Below the pieces are notes generated by a model. It had not been told where the DNA came from. It saw nothing but the letters and a program-made list of their open reading frames with translations, and ran no database searches. DNA of 64,000 nucleotides from Photobacterium halotolerans DSM 18316 (lineage in GTDB: Bacteria; Pseudomonadota; Gammaproteobacteria; Enterobacterales; Vibrionaceae), in NCBI RefSeq assembly GCF_000425165.1, contig NZ_KE384319.1:800216-864215 (forward strand), given 5' to 3'. This document shows positions 56,539 through 64,000 of this stretch, piece after piece. How positions within the stretch are numbered: the stretch's first letter is position 1; each line of letters starts with the position of its first letter. Both the position numbers and the translations under genes were made by a program.

Positions 56539-57486
56539 TCATGCGTGCCCGCTCACCAGCTGCTCGTTATTCTGAAGAACAAGTTCACTCAGAAAATCGG
56601 CAACAAGCCGTACTCTTCTGGAGTGTGCCAGATCTGAATGAATCGCCAGCCAAATCGGCTGACTACACCCTATATCGCTCTGGACACAAGCCAGCCCCTG
56701 CTTTTGAGCAATAAAATGAGGGAGAACGGCTATCCCCGCTCCAGCTTGAGCCGCTGTTACCTGAGATGACATGCTGGTGGTGGTCAGGCGACAAGGCTTC
56801 CCACGCAACCTTTTTTCTAACCACTGTGCCGCCGGAAGGTGCTGCTGGCTCTCAGACCAGCCAATAAAATCATCATCTTCGAACAACCCGCCATTTTCTG
56901 GTGCGGCTCTCTGCTGCAAATACTCTTGTGATGCGTACAGGCCAAAACCGAGCTCACCTAACCGCCGGATACTCACATTGCCGCGTTCCGGCCTGACCAT
57001 ACGTATTGCCATGTCAGCATCATATCGATGCAAGTTGACCGTAGAGACACCGGTAACAACCTCGATGGTCAGATTTGTGTGTGATGACATTAACCGGGGA
57101 AGTGCAGGAATAATAAGGTGATCAGCCAGGCCTTGCGCTGTTGCCAGGCGTACATGCCCCGCCACGTCATCATTGCTCCCCTGAGCAGCCGCACCAAACG
57201 CATGGCCAGCTTGCTCAAGTGCTTCAGCCTGAGCAATCAGCATCACTCCTTCATCTGTCAGCCTGTAGCCGATTTGATCACGAATGAACAGGCTCAGCCC
57301 CAGCGCTGCCTCCAGCCGTTCTATACGACGGGATGTTGTTGCTAACCCAATTCCCAGCGCTTTTGAGGCGCCACTTAAGGTGCCTGACCGGGCAATAGCC
57401 AGAAATATCCTGGCATCATCCCAGTTCAACGTGTTGTGCCCTCTCTCCTTTCCTATATCGGAAATCGGATTGCCATATTTCGCCAT
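56539..57486 (-). CDS. LysR-family transcriptional regulator
   Basis: A 315-residue LysR protein. The HTH begins about residue 20 (NWDDARIFLAIARSGTLSGASKALGI), of the branch with an N-terminal extension, and an effector-binding domain follows. It is divergent from the aldo/keto-reductase remnant and MFS pump by 61 bp and presumably regulates them. Related regulators often control neighbouring oxidoreductase/efflux genes. Confidence 0.87.
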   Translation of the reverse strand: MAKYGNPISDIGKERGHNTLNWDDARIFLAIARSGTLSGASKALGIGLATTSRRIERLEAALGLSLFIRDQIGYRLTDEGVMLIAQAEALEQAGHAFGAAAQGSNDDVAGHVRLATAQGLADHLIIPALPRLMSSHTNLTIEVVTGVSTVNLHRYDADMAIRMVRPERGNVSIRRLGELGFGLYASQEYLQQRAAPENGGLFEDDDFIGWSESQQHLPAAQWLEKRLRGKPCRLTTTSMSSQVTAAQAGAGIAVLPHFIAQKQGLACVQSDIGCSQPIWLAIHSDLAHSRRVRLVADFLSELVLQNNEQLVSGHA

Positions 57487-57547
57487 ACAAACCTCCAGTT
57501 TCGGAAAGTATATTGAGAATCATAAAACGAACCAAGGAGAAATAACC

Positions 57548-57751
57548 ATGCAAAAGCGTTTTCTGAGCCAAGGGCTTGAAGTGTCTGCGATAGGACTGAG
57601 CTGTATGGCCATGAGCGAATTCTATGGGCCTCAAAGAGCCAGTATCACTCTGACCTCTGATGATCTGAATCCGCGACAACAAGCCACAGGGGATTTTCAG
57701 CCGACAGGTGACCGTTATAGCTTCGAGGGACTAAAAGGAGTTAACTCATGA
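57548..57751 (+). pseudogene. Aldo/keto reductase with a large in-frame internal deletion
   Basis: A 67-residue ORF whose first ~30 residues match the N-terminus of aldo/keto reductases (LEVSAIGLSCMAMSEFYGP) and whose last ~35 match the C-terminus (ITLTSDDLN, then TGDRYSFEGLKGVNS). The ~260 residues of barrel between them, including the catalytic Tyr, are gone, yet the frame is kept. It overlaps the MFS start by 4 bp (ATGA), so it now works at best as a leader for that gene. Confidence 0.75.
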
Positions 57752-58935
57752 ATACATCCAACACTACGGGTTGGCGCAACTGGGCAGCCGTTTCCATGCT
57801 CGGGGTCGCTGCATTTACTGTGGTCACCACTGAATTAGCCCCCATTGGTATGCTGTCAGCCATTGCTGCCGATCTGGATCAGAATACCAGTGTGACTGGA
57901 TTAGTTGTCACCCTGTATGCGTGGCTGGGCGCTGCAGCCGCATTATTGTCAGTGATGACTATCAGCCATTTGCCCCGCCGGCCACTGTTAGTCGGACTGA
58001 TGCTCTTACTGGGAGTCTCTAACGCCGTGTCGGCAGCGAGTCATAACTTCACTGTACTTCTCATCGCCCGATTAGCGGGCGCACTCTCGCATGGTGCCTT
58101 CTGGGCGATGATTGGCACCATGGGAGCACAACTGGTCGCTTCGAACCGCGTTGGCCGGGCAACCGCAATTATCTTTGGCGGCGTCTCAACCGCCAGTGTT
58201 CTCGGGGTTCCGCTCATCAACTGGATAAGTCATGACGCTGGCTGGCGGCTGTCTTTTGGTTTACTGGGGTTACTCTCTGTCGCCACCGCGCTTACCCTGG
58301 CATTCAGTCTTCCCCGTGTAGCCGGTACTGCTTCTCTGAGCCGAAACCAGTTTGTTTCGGTGCTGCGCAATACAGATTTAAGACAGGTATATCTGATTGC
58401 GGCGTGCGGTATCGTTGCACACTTTGCAGCCTTTACCTTCATCGAAGTCCTGCTTTCCTCAGAACTGGCCATTCCTCAAAGCTGGATCGTCATCTGCCTG
58501 CTTGCCTTCGGTATTGCGGGAATATTCGGTAATTTACTGTGCGGAGTCTTCATTGATAATCACCTGAAAGCTGTGCTTAGCACCGGCCTGCTATTGGTAT
58601 CACTCTGCCTGCTGTTGATCAGCACAGTCACAGTGAAAGATGGGATTATCGCACTCTTGCTGCTCTCCGGCTGGGGCCTTGGCATCGCTATACTCTTTGT
58701 CGGAATTCAGGCATGGATCATACGATTAGCAGGGGCTGATGCATTACCAGCTTCCGCGATTTATGCTGCTATCTTCAACGAAGCCATCGGAGCAGGCGCC
58801 ATGGCTGGGGCCGGGCTATTAGATCATTGGGGGATCAGGCCACTTTATTTGACCGCTGCCATTATCACGCTGCTCAGCTTCATTATGGTTATCATGATTC
58901 GGACCAAACCTGTGAGGCATGCAGTCACGGAGTAA
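57748..58935 (+). CDS. MFS transporter (DHA1 / sugar-efflux type)
   Basis: A 395-residue, twelve-TM major facilitator. Typical DHA1 text: TTELAPIGMLSAIAADL, VTLYAWLGAAAALLSV, ARLAGALSHGAFWAMIG and GRATAIIFGGVSTASVLGVPL. Similar to SotB/YdhP-type exporters. It is translationally coupled to the deleted reductase gene and divergent from LysR. Substrate unknown. Confidence 0.87.
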   Translation: MNTSNTTGWRNWAAVSMLGVAAFTVVTTELAPIGMLSAIAADLDQNTSVTGLVVTLYAWLGAAAALLSVMTISHLPRRPLLVGLMLLLGVSNAVSAASHNFTVLLIARLAGALSHGAFWAMIGTMGAQLVASNRVGRATAIIFGGVSTASVLGVPLINWISHDAGWRLSFGLLGLLSVATALTLAFSLPRVAGTASLSRNQFVSVLRNTDLRQVYLIAACGIVAHFAAFTFIEVLLSSELAIPQSWIVICLLAFGIAGIFGNLLCGVFIDNHLKAVLSTGLLLVSLCLLLISTVTVKDGIIALLLLSGWGLGIAILFVGIQAWIIRLAGADALPASAIYAAIFNEAIGAGAMAGAGLLDHWGIRPLYLTAAIITLLSFIMVIMIRTKPVRHAVTE

Positions 58936-59246
58936 TCGGGGCACTTGGCAGAATTGATGGAGCCGAGGGTTTCTACAAATATATGGATGAGTGACCAGTT
59001 CAACGAGGAGTGGGCGCTCTGACTCCCCTGTTTCGGTGGCAGTTACAGCGTTATTGGCAGAGTCTGATTGTGTAGCGATTTAAATTCAGCCCCTTCCTCA
59101 GCATTGTCATCAGCGTGCCAGAGACGCTTTTCGTCTTCTATACCGACGTTATTCACTGGGTAAATGGAGCGAACAATCTGTCTGGGTCTGAGAGTATGTC
59201 GCGCTGAATCCGGTGTTTCTCTCAGCATAGTTTGATGCGCGCCAGG
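58936..59246. other. Gene-poor stretch with short coding-like fragments
   Basis: About 310 bp with no complete gene. Plus-strand fragments such as RIDGAEGFYKYMDE (stop near 58993) read like the end of a protein without its start. A 73-codon open frame on the minus strand (59043-59264) runs into the repeat and has no recognisable similarity. The stretch looks like decayed sequence next to repeat R2. Confidence 0.4.
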
Positions 59247-59405
59247 TACTCTTTGCTGGCACAAACAGTAACCAGAAATGCCTTAAATTTCGCTGGTGTT
59301 GTCCGGGCCGGTTGCAGGCGCTCCCGGCGCCAACAACCTGAAAATGCGTCCTGAATTTTCCCTGGGGGGGAGTGGGTGACTTTGGTTTCGAAACTCATTT
59401 TGGAG
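59247..59405 (+). repeat. Interspersed repeat, longest copy R2
   Basis: Begins TACTCTTTGCTGGCACAAA like R1, continues CCAGAAATGCC like R3, contains the GC-rich stem region (GGTTGCAGGCGCTCCC, GGCGCCAACAACC) and CCTGAATTTTCCCTGG, and ends near GGTTTCGAAACTC, which R3 also has. Same orientation as R1. Confidence 0.75.
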
Positions 59406-59430
59406 AGAAATGTGCCAGTGTTTTTGCTGA

Positions 59431-59619
59431 TTTAGCAAACAACCAATAACTAAACCATCAGTAGAAGTTGAGCTGGAAGGAGATACCTTACCTTCAGGTA
59501 CATATTTGACTGCGCTTTTCTCCCTATGGACGATGCCGAGCTGGATTTACGCATTTTTGTATGTCAACCGGAAAGCCCTTCAGGCGGTCTACACAAACAA
59601 TGAAAATGTCCATGTTTAA
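59431..59619 (+). other. Coding-like remnant or small membrane ORF
   Basis: An open frame with natural-looking codon use ends at TAA 59619 and encodes VEVELEGDTLPSGTYLTALF, then a TM-like segment (LWTMPSWIYAFLYV) and a hydrophilic tail. No ATG occurs before the TM; a TTG at 59506 after CAGGT could start a 37-residue peptide. It is either the end of a truncated membrane protein or a small ORF upstream of 59695. Confidence 0.35.
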
Positions 59620-59694
59620 CAATAAAAAAAGAATAAACATGAACCTTTGTCTATGCTACCGTAAATTCGATATTTAATTTGACGGAGATAGATA

Positions 59695-59934
59695 ATGAGC
59701 GGCAGTTGGGGTAACTTCTTTCCATACTTTGCTGGAGCTTTTAAGCTTATTGTATTAGGTATTGGAGGCTACTTAGCTATTAAGTGGCATTTTGATGAAG
59801 AGGCAAGGGTAAGGGAAGAAAAAGGCGTTGTATTTGATAGGTCAAGCTACATGAAAAAGATGGCAATGATACTAGTCTTTCTAGTCACCCTGGTGATTCT
59901 AGTGATTTATGCCACTAACTGGTTGCTCTACTGA
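59695..59934 (+). CDS. Small two-TM membrane protein
   Basis: A 79-residue protein with GGAG 10 bp before the ATG. TM1 is about 9-27 (FAGAFKLIVLGIGGYLAI), then a charged middle (EEARVREEKG) and TM2 about 54-77 (MAMILVFLVTLVILVIYATNW). Not recognised. It sits in the accessory region just before the AT-rich island; the ribosome site and TM pattern support a real gene. Confidence 0.6.
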   Translation: MSGSWGNFFPYFAGAFKLIVLGIGGYLAIKWHFDEEARVREEKGVVFDRSSYMKKMAMILVFLVTLVILVIYATNWLLY

Positions 59935-60054
59935 CGGGCTTTGCTGTTACGATCGATGTTTGGCGATTTCCAATTGAATAGCCACTTCGTATCCTTACTA
60001 AAATTTGAGTACGTCGGACTCTTATATATACATTGCACCTGTTCGAAATACATA

Positions 60055-60300
60055 ATGGGACATAAACGTGCTAGCGATGATTCGGCTGGCACGTCTCTGG
60101 ACAAAAGTGTGTTAGCGAACGTGTCAAGAAGCGAGCACTTCGGATTAGATGTATTTAGGCAAAGCGAAGTAGACGGCTTTTTTGTTCGAGAAAATTGGCT
60201 GCTGAGACAACCAAAGGAATGCTATTGCCTATTGACCGAAGAAGGGCTCATATATATTAGTAGCCTCTTTAAGAATTCAGATACAAGTAACCATAGATGA
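60055..60300 (+). CDS. Hypothetical small protein
   Basis: An 81-residue ORF from ATG 60055 (MGHKRASDD); the frame is open back to a TTG at 59941 but that part reads poorly. The middle SEHFGLDVFRQSEVDGFFVRE and LLTEEGLIYISSLF look coding. No family recognised. A terminator hairpin follows 5 bp after the stop, which supports expression. Confidence 0.4.
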   Translation: MGHKRASDDSAGTSLDKSVLANVSRSEHFGLDVFRQSEVDGFFVRENWLLRQPKECYCLLTEEGLIYISSLFKNSDTSNHR

Positions 60301-60304
60301 AACA

Positions 60305-60337
60305 AGAGCCCTTATCTTCTTCGGGCTCTGTACTTTT
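60305..60337 (+). terminator. Rho-independent terminator
   Basis: AGAGCCC/GGGCTCT stem with an 11-nt loop followed by GTACTTTT, directly after the ORF ending at 60300. Confidence 0.7.
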
Positions 60338-60406
60338 ATAGCTTCTTAGATGATCCGTTCATAAACATAAAGTTAGTTCAAAAAATCCCTAAGTAGTGAC
60401 TTAGGG

Positions 60407-60425
60407 ATTTGTGTATAAGAGACAG
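60407..60425 (+). mobile_element. Tn5/IS50-like terminal sequence
   Basis: ATTTGTGTATAAGAGACAG matches the IS50 outside end at 17 of 19 positions and contains the 16-nt TGTGTATAAGAGACAG shared with the mosaic end. It is preceded by a perfect hairpin AAATCCCTAAGT/ACTTAGGGATTT (60385-60410). No second end or IS4-family transposase is visible, so it is a solo end, a small derivative, or a library/assembly trace. Confidence 0.45.
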
Positions 60426-60445
60426 ACAGCCTCCTTAATATCAAG

Positions 60446-61966
60446 TTAACCCAAGATTTTCATGCATCTACCTAAAATCTCTTCATTATCAATAATAATT
60501 AACTTTAACTTTTTCCGAGTTCTGGTGATGTTCTGGAAGAGCATTTTAACTGGGTTGTAATAAGCATACGCTTTGTAATCTAGGCTATCACTGTCGTTGT
60601 AATAAAAGAACTTATCCAATACGATAACTACATTATCAAACTCCTGACCTATAATTTCATGAGATGTTTGACAATTACAATCTGAATATTTCTTGTGATG
60701 CTCCGTATTATATTGAGACGGTGTAAATCTAACAACCTCCCAATCTCCACGCCTTAAAGATGAAGTATATTCTCTAGCATCATCCATTTTATTGAAGTAT
60801 TCAAAGTCAATATCACCAGAATATGTGAACTCTATATGCCTATTCTTATCAAAGAGACACTTTATGAAGTTAGAAATTTCTTTATTTGTTCTAATCTTTT
60901 CAGATAACTTGTGACTAATTAGCCCTTTAAGATTACTGATTTCTCCATGTATATTTGCTTTTGATTCAGCATTAGACAAGGTTTGCAACTGATCGTAAGA
61001 GAAAACACAGTTCATGTTCGCTGCTTTAACATCATCAATTATTTCATCATATTGTCTCTTGTAAATTCGTTGAGCCTCATCTATAAATACCGCATCGTAA
61101 TCTACGATATTTCTGGATTTGATATTTTTAATAGGTATTATATCCCACCCTTCTTTAATGAGAGCCGCATGCCCTGCATTTAGCTGCCCACAATGAATAA
61201 TAAGAGCAGAGTTAGCATCCATATACTCTTTAACAATATCGTATGCTAATAATGTCTTACCTGTGCCAGCACTCCCAACTAATGAAATAAAGCTGGTTTT
61301 ATTTTTACCAAGCTCTTTCAATATCTGACTTTTAATGTTCTCTTGTTGATTCGTCAAGAAGTAGCTTTCATTTATGAACTTATCGGTAGAGTTAAATGGT
61401 GAGACTAAATAATCAGAAGGATCGAATTCTTGATCTAAGTCTCTTATTTCTAGAGACTTCTGAGCATGTAGAACTGCAATCAGTTCTTCTACCGAACTCT
61501 CTTTTAACTCATCATCTTCATTTAAAATGAAGAAATCTCCGGTAGTAGAGACAAAAGTAACACTATATATATTACGCTCTAGGTAGCTCAGGTAATACTT
61601 ATTTCTTAGCAGCTGCTTTTTGATTTTTTCTTCTGTACTTTCTCGTTTGAGCTCTATATTAACTACAAGGTTATCACTGAATCTGAGTAAATCAAACTCC
61701 TTACCGATTTGTGGAATGGTGTAGCCAACAAAGAAATTGTTTAGATGAATTGGGTTTTCTAGCATACCCCAAACAGTTTCAACTAACTGCTTGAGGTCCT
61801 CCATTTCGCCATCGTTGATACCGATCTTATGGAAAGACACTAAATCATCAAAAAGCTTATCATCCATAGATGCTTTAGCTTGAACCAGAGATAAGATATT
61901 TATACTTTTCACTAAATGCCTGCCAATCAATTGTAAACGCTTAGACACATAATTTTCATGAAACAA
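60446..61966 (-). CDS. PD-(D/E)XK nuclease-like domain fused to SF1/DUF2075 helicase
   Basis: A 506-residue protein. N-terminal region 1-170 includes GKEFDLLRF and NIELKRE (D92, E105-x-K107), the layout of a PD-(D/E)XK nuclease. The ATPase part has Walker A GSAGTGKT (231-238), Walker B FIDEAQR (294-300), the helicase motif IGQEFDNVVIVL (439-450) and a motif VI-like NITRTRKKLKLII. This is DUF2075/UvrD-like. Strongly AT-rich, flanked by mobile-element traces. Such nuclease-helicase proteins are frequent in phage-defence islands; that role is inference. Confidence 0.72.
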   Translation of the reverse strand: MFHENYVSKRLQLIGRHLVKSINILSLVQAKASMDDKLFDDLVSFHKIGINDGEMEDLKQLVETVWGMLENPIHLNNFFVGYTIPQIGKEFDLLRFSDNLVVNIELKRESTEEKIKKQLLRNKYYLSYLERNIYSVTFVSTTGDFFILNEDDELKESSVEELIAVLHAQKSLEIRDLDQEFDPSDYLVSPFNSTDKFINESYFLTNQQENIKSQILKELGKNKTSFISLVGSAGTGKTLLAYDIVKEYMDANSALIIHCGQLNAGHAALIKEGWDIIPIKNIKSRNIVDYDAVFIDEAQRIYKRQYDEIIDDVKAANMNCVFSYDQLQTLSNAESKANIHGEISNLKGLISHKLSEKIRTNKEISNFIKCLFDKNRHIEFTYSGDIDFEYFNKMDDAREYTSSLRRGDWEVVRFTPSQYNTEHHKKYSDCNCQTSHEIIGQEFDNVVIVLDKFFYYNDSDSLDYKAYAYYNPVKMLFQNITRTRKKLKLIIIDNEEILGRCMKILG

Positions 61967-62086
61967 GTGCCTTATGGCAAGCCAACAACCTACAATCTGA
62001 GATATAAGCGGTACTACGATGAGAAGAAAGATACGCTAAAGCCATTGAAGCACAACCTAACCGTATTTCAGACTGTGATTGAGTAA
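61958..62086 (+). CDS. Possible 42-residue ORF or fragment
   Basis: MKQVPYGKPTTYNLRYKR, then a basic/acidic tail ending FQTVIE. Codon use looks natural, but there is no clear ribosome site and it overlaps the start of the nuclease-helicase gene on the other strand by 9 bp. It may be the last part of a gene lost from the region. Confidence 0.25.
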   Translation: MKQVPYGKPTTYNLRYKRYYDEKKDTLKPLKHNLTVFQTVIE

Positions 62087-62218
62087 AAGCGCTAAGTAAC
62101 AATGGGGCATTTTCGTGTTAAACACCACGTCAGCACACCTTTGGGCAGCAACGTTTTAAAGGTATCGCACTAAAACGCTTTTATCTGATTAGAGAATCAT
62201 ATATTGAAACCTTAAGGC

Positions 62219-63400
62219 TTATGATCGGAACCCTGTAATTCTAAATTGATTACCAGTAATTTCGGATGATACTTGATCCAAAAACTGCACTATAGATTTA
62301 TCAATAAACTCATTTAGCAACCATGACGCATCTTTCTCTAAATGAGATTGAAGTATATTCGGTTGATAACGAGCTAACTCACTTAATCTATGCATTGCTG
62401 CATAAGTCAGAACTAATGGATTTCGGTCAATGACAGAAGAAGACTGGAGATCATTACGTTTAATATACCAAAGCTCATTGGCACTATATATGTATTGAAG
62501 CTCTTTTCTTCTCGCTTTAAGGTAGTTATTGAGTCTGTTAATATTTCCTAAATCTGGATTGTTACGCTTTACATTCCACTTAAAGCGGCGTTTATGACGA
62601 ATTGTATAGCTAGTACTGTTATCAGAAATAACTTCTAACTCATATTTCAGCGACCGAAGTTTCGTTAAACTAGCTTGTGTTGAGTGCTCTGGTTCCAGTT
62701 CAAATTGCGCCCATGCCTTATTCTTGATTTTATCCTTCACAATCATTGGATTCAGTATTGGGATAAATAGTTCTGTCTGGTTTTTGTATGTAACATTGTA
62801 AGAACGATGAATATAAGCAAGATTATAAAATACATCTTTACGTGAGTATTCCTCATGAGGCTCATCTTCAGATATAGGCTGTACTGCTTCCTCTAAATAG
62901 GTACATAAACCAGCCAGAACGCCTTTGGTTTTTAGCCTAACATATTCGTTTTTTATGTTGTTGTGACCATTTTCACTTCTCCCAGAGACACCGTGAGAAA
63001 AGTCATAGGCAATATTTTTTATTTCTAAAAGAGCTTTTGTAGCATTAAGGAAACAGTAGTATGTCGTCAGAGGTTTTGAATTGTTATCCAGAGACTTGGT
63101 TGCTTTGTGAAAATTTCTTGCTTGCTGCCAGTAAAAAATAGCATTTTTATGCCTGGCTGAACCATTCGAGTTTTGTTTAAGGAATATCTCTACAAACTCC
63201 CAAGTCGAGTCAGTAAGAATGGTTTTTGACTTAATAATTGGCTCTATCAAAGCATGATAGGCACTAACTGGCCAGATTCCAACTTTAAGCGGCTCCCTGC
63301 TTTTGGCTGGTTTCAATCTACATTTTATCTCACGAATCTCTTGAGCGTTATCTGTCACACGGTCAGAGACTCTTTGAATTCTTCCTACTATATCAGCCAT
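62219..63400 (-). CDS. YaaC-like protein of unknown function
   Basis: A 393-residue, mostly helical protein. The segment TTYYCFLNATKALLEIKNIAY and the SHGVSGR that follows are typical of the YaaC family (Bacillus subtilis YaaC and relatives). No catalytic motif is evident. AT-rich, same strand as the nuclease-helicase gene and 252 bp upstream of it. YaaC-like genes recur in accessory islands; function unknown. The first 30 residues are a predicted coiled coil. Confidence 0.6.
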   Translation of the reverse strand: MADIVGRIQRVSDRVTDNAQEIREIKCRLKPAKSREPLKVGIWPVSAYHALIEPIIKSKTILTDSTWEFVEIFLKQNSNGSARHKNAIFYWQQARNFHKATKSLDNNSKPLTTYYCFLNATKALLEIKNIAYDFSHGVSGRSENGHNNIKNEYVRLKTKGVLAGLCTYLEEAVQPISEDEPHEEYSRKDVFYNLAYIHRSYNVTYKNQTELFIPILNPMIVKDKIKNKAWAQFELEPEHSTQASLTKLRSLKYELEVISDNSTSYTIRHKRRFKWNVKRNNPDLGNINRLNNYLKARRKELQYIYSANELWYIKRNDLQSSSVIDRNPLVLTYAAMHRLSELARYQPNILQSHLEKDASWLLNEFIDKSIVQFLDQVSSEITGNQFRITGFRS

Positions 63401-63560
63401 TCTTCACCATATGCCACATAACGCTATTCAAAAAGAAGTATAATAGACTCTGAGGTTTTAGAAATTCAACACAGTATTCGCATTAGTTTGAAGTCAAGCA
63501 TTAGGTAAAGTAGGTCAATTAATGACAAGAGAAGTGTGTATTAAGTCTTAGGCTAGCAAG

Positions 63561-63702
63561 CTTCGGGGCAATAACGAGTTTCAAACCCAAACATTGCCCT
63601 ACTCCCAGGGAAAAATTCAGGACGAATTTTTAGGTTGTCGGCGCCGGGAGCGCCTACAACCGGCCCGGACCGCACCAAAGAAACAAAAGGCATTTCTGGG
63701 TA
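63561..63702 (-). repeat. Interspersed repeat, copy R3, abutting the IS110-type element
   Basis: Inverted relative to R1/R2. Contains the hairpins AAAAATTC-AGGAC-GAATTTTT (63611-63631) and TTGTCGGCGC/GCGCCTACAA (63635-63658), and GGCATTTCTGGGTAC at its right end. Similarity to R2 stops at about 63702, which marks the left junction of the transposable element. Confidence 0.75.
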
Positions 63703-64000
63703 CTCTAATGATATGGTCCGCCCCAACCTCACCCCTAGCGACGTCAGTGGCTAAGCTTGAGGAAACCGAAACCACTGAGGTGTTCCATCATGGACAATTT
63801 ACATATTCTTGGCATCGATCTAGGTAGACGTACATTTCACTGTATCGGACATGACCAGCATGGGCATGAGGTGTTTCGTAAGAAATTCAATCGGGCTCAA
63901 CTGCTTTTATGGCTCTCTAATTTACCCCATACAACGGTGGCATTTGAGTCTTGCGGCGGCGCGCATTGGTTAGCCCGAAAATGTGAAAGTTACGGGCACG
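63703..64000 (+). mobile_element. IS110/IS1111-family insertion sequence, left part
   Basis: Left boundary inferred at about 63703, where similarity between repeat copies R3 and R2 ends. About 87 bp of untranslated left end (GGTCCGCCCCAACC, then CTTGAGGAAACCG) precede the transposase ATG. The right end is outside the window. Confidence 0.6.
63790..64000 (+). CDS. IS110/IS1111-family transposase, N-terminal 70 residues
   Basis: MDNLHILGIDLGRRTFHCIG with the first catalytic aspartate D10 of the DEDD (RuvC-like) site, followed by VAFESCGGAHWLARK with the catalytic glutamate. The text after it (HWLARKCESYGH) is of the IS1111 subgroup. The gene is cut by the window end. Confidence 0.88.
   Translation, partial: MDNLHILGIDLGRRTFHCIGHDQHGHEVFRKKFNRAQLLLWLSNLPHTTVAFESCGGAHWLARKCESYGH

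Noticed and set aside
59043..59264. 73-residue minus-strand protein
   Set aside because: No ribosome site, runs into the repeat, and no recognisable pattern.
59247..59405. Integron attC/VCR site
   Set aside because: Lacks the conserved VCR ends and core, despite similar length and hairpin potential.
1..64000. CRISPR arrays, tRNA or rRNA genes, prophage structural genes
   Set aside because: No regularly spaced repeats, cloverleaf-like segments, rRNA text or phage head/tail proteins were found on reading.

Overview
The window looks like chromosome of a marine gammaproteobacterium, most likely Vibrionaceae (Photobacterium/Vibrio type). The basis is gene content: a flavorubredoxin NO-detoxification locus (norVW/norR), KtrAB and Kdp potassium uptake, ProVWX osmoprotectant uptake, YiaVW, and an arsenic/phosphate locus. 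No rRNA, tRNA or CRISPR array was seen. The first ~33 kb is moderately GC-rich. The last ~4 kb is clearly AT-rich and looks acquired.

Layout. 1-4.6 kb: the end of an AMP-forming ligase running in frame into a heme-oxygenase-like di-iron protein, then an SDR reductase, a periplasmic TPR protein and a two-component system, all co-directional. 4.8-8.2 kb: proVWX. 8.4-9.9 kb: yiaW-yiaV. 9.9-14 kb: an EamA permease and an HlyD/ABC-2 export system. 14.2-15.5 kb: a siderophore-type binding protein overlapping the wreck of an outer-membrane barrel gene. 16.2-19.1 kb: two secreted proteins, one of which resembles the animal vitellogenin/MTP large lipid transfer family. 19.2-26.9 kb: arsR, a catalytically dead-looking LMW-phosphatase-fold protein, pstSCAB-phoU, acr3, arsH and a second arsR. 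26.9-32.8 kb: GST, WYL regulator, SDR, LysR, and a divergent ampR/ampC pair.

33-47 kb is a potassium super-locus, all on the minus strand: kdpFABC-kdpDE followed by a second operon of shortened KdpD-like kinase, KdpE-like regulator, trkH, ktrA and ktrB. Both operons carry a similar T-rich KdpE-type box upstream. 47.2-51.7 kb is norV-norW divergent from norR, with three perfect GT-N7-AC sites and a sigma-54 promoter. A 46-residue His/Cys-rich secreted peptide gene overlaps the norW stop codon. 52-56.3 kb holds a double-propeller phytase lipoprotein divergent from a degenerate GGDEF-like membrane protein and an AraC regulator.

56.5-64 kb is a patchy accessory region: LysR, an internally deleted aldo/keto reductase, an MFS pump, gene fragments, and copies of a ~150-nt hairpin-rich repeat (a further copy lies at 47 kb). 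It continues with a Tn5/IS50-like terminal sequence, a nuclease-helicase protein and a YaaC-like protein (a possible defence pair), and ends with an IS110/IS1111 element cut by the window edge that abuts one repeat copy. The most unusual items are the ligase/di-iron/SDR cluster, the vitellogenin-like protein, the dead LMW-PTP in the ars/pst locus, the duplicated K+ sensor operon, the NorW-coupled peptide and the repeat/IS110 junction.
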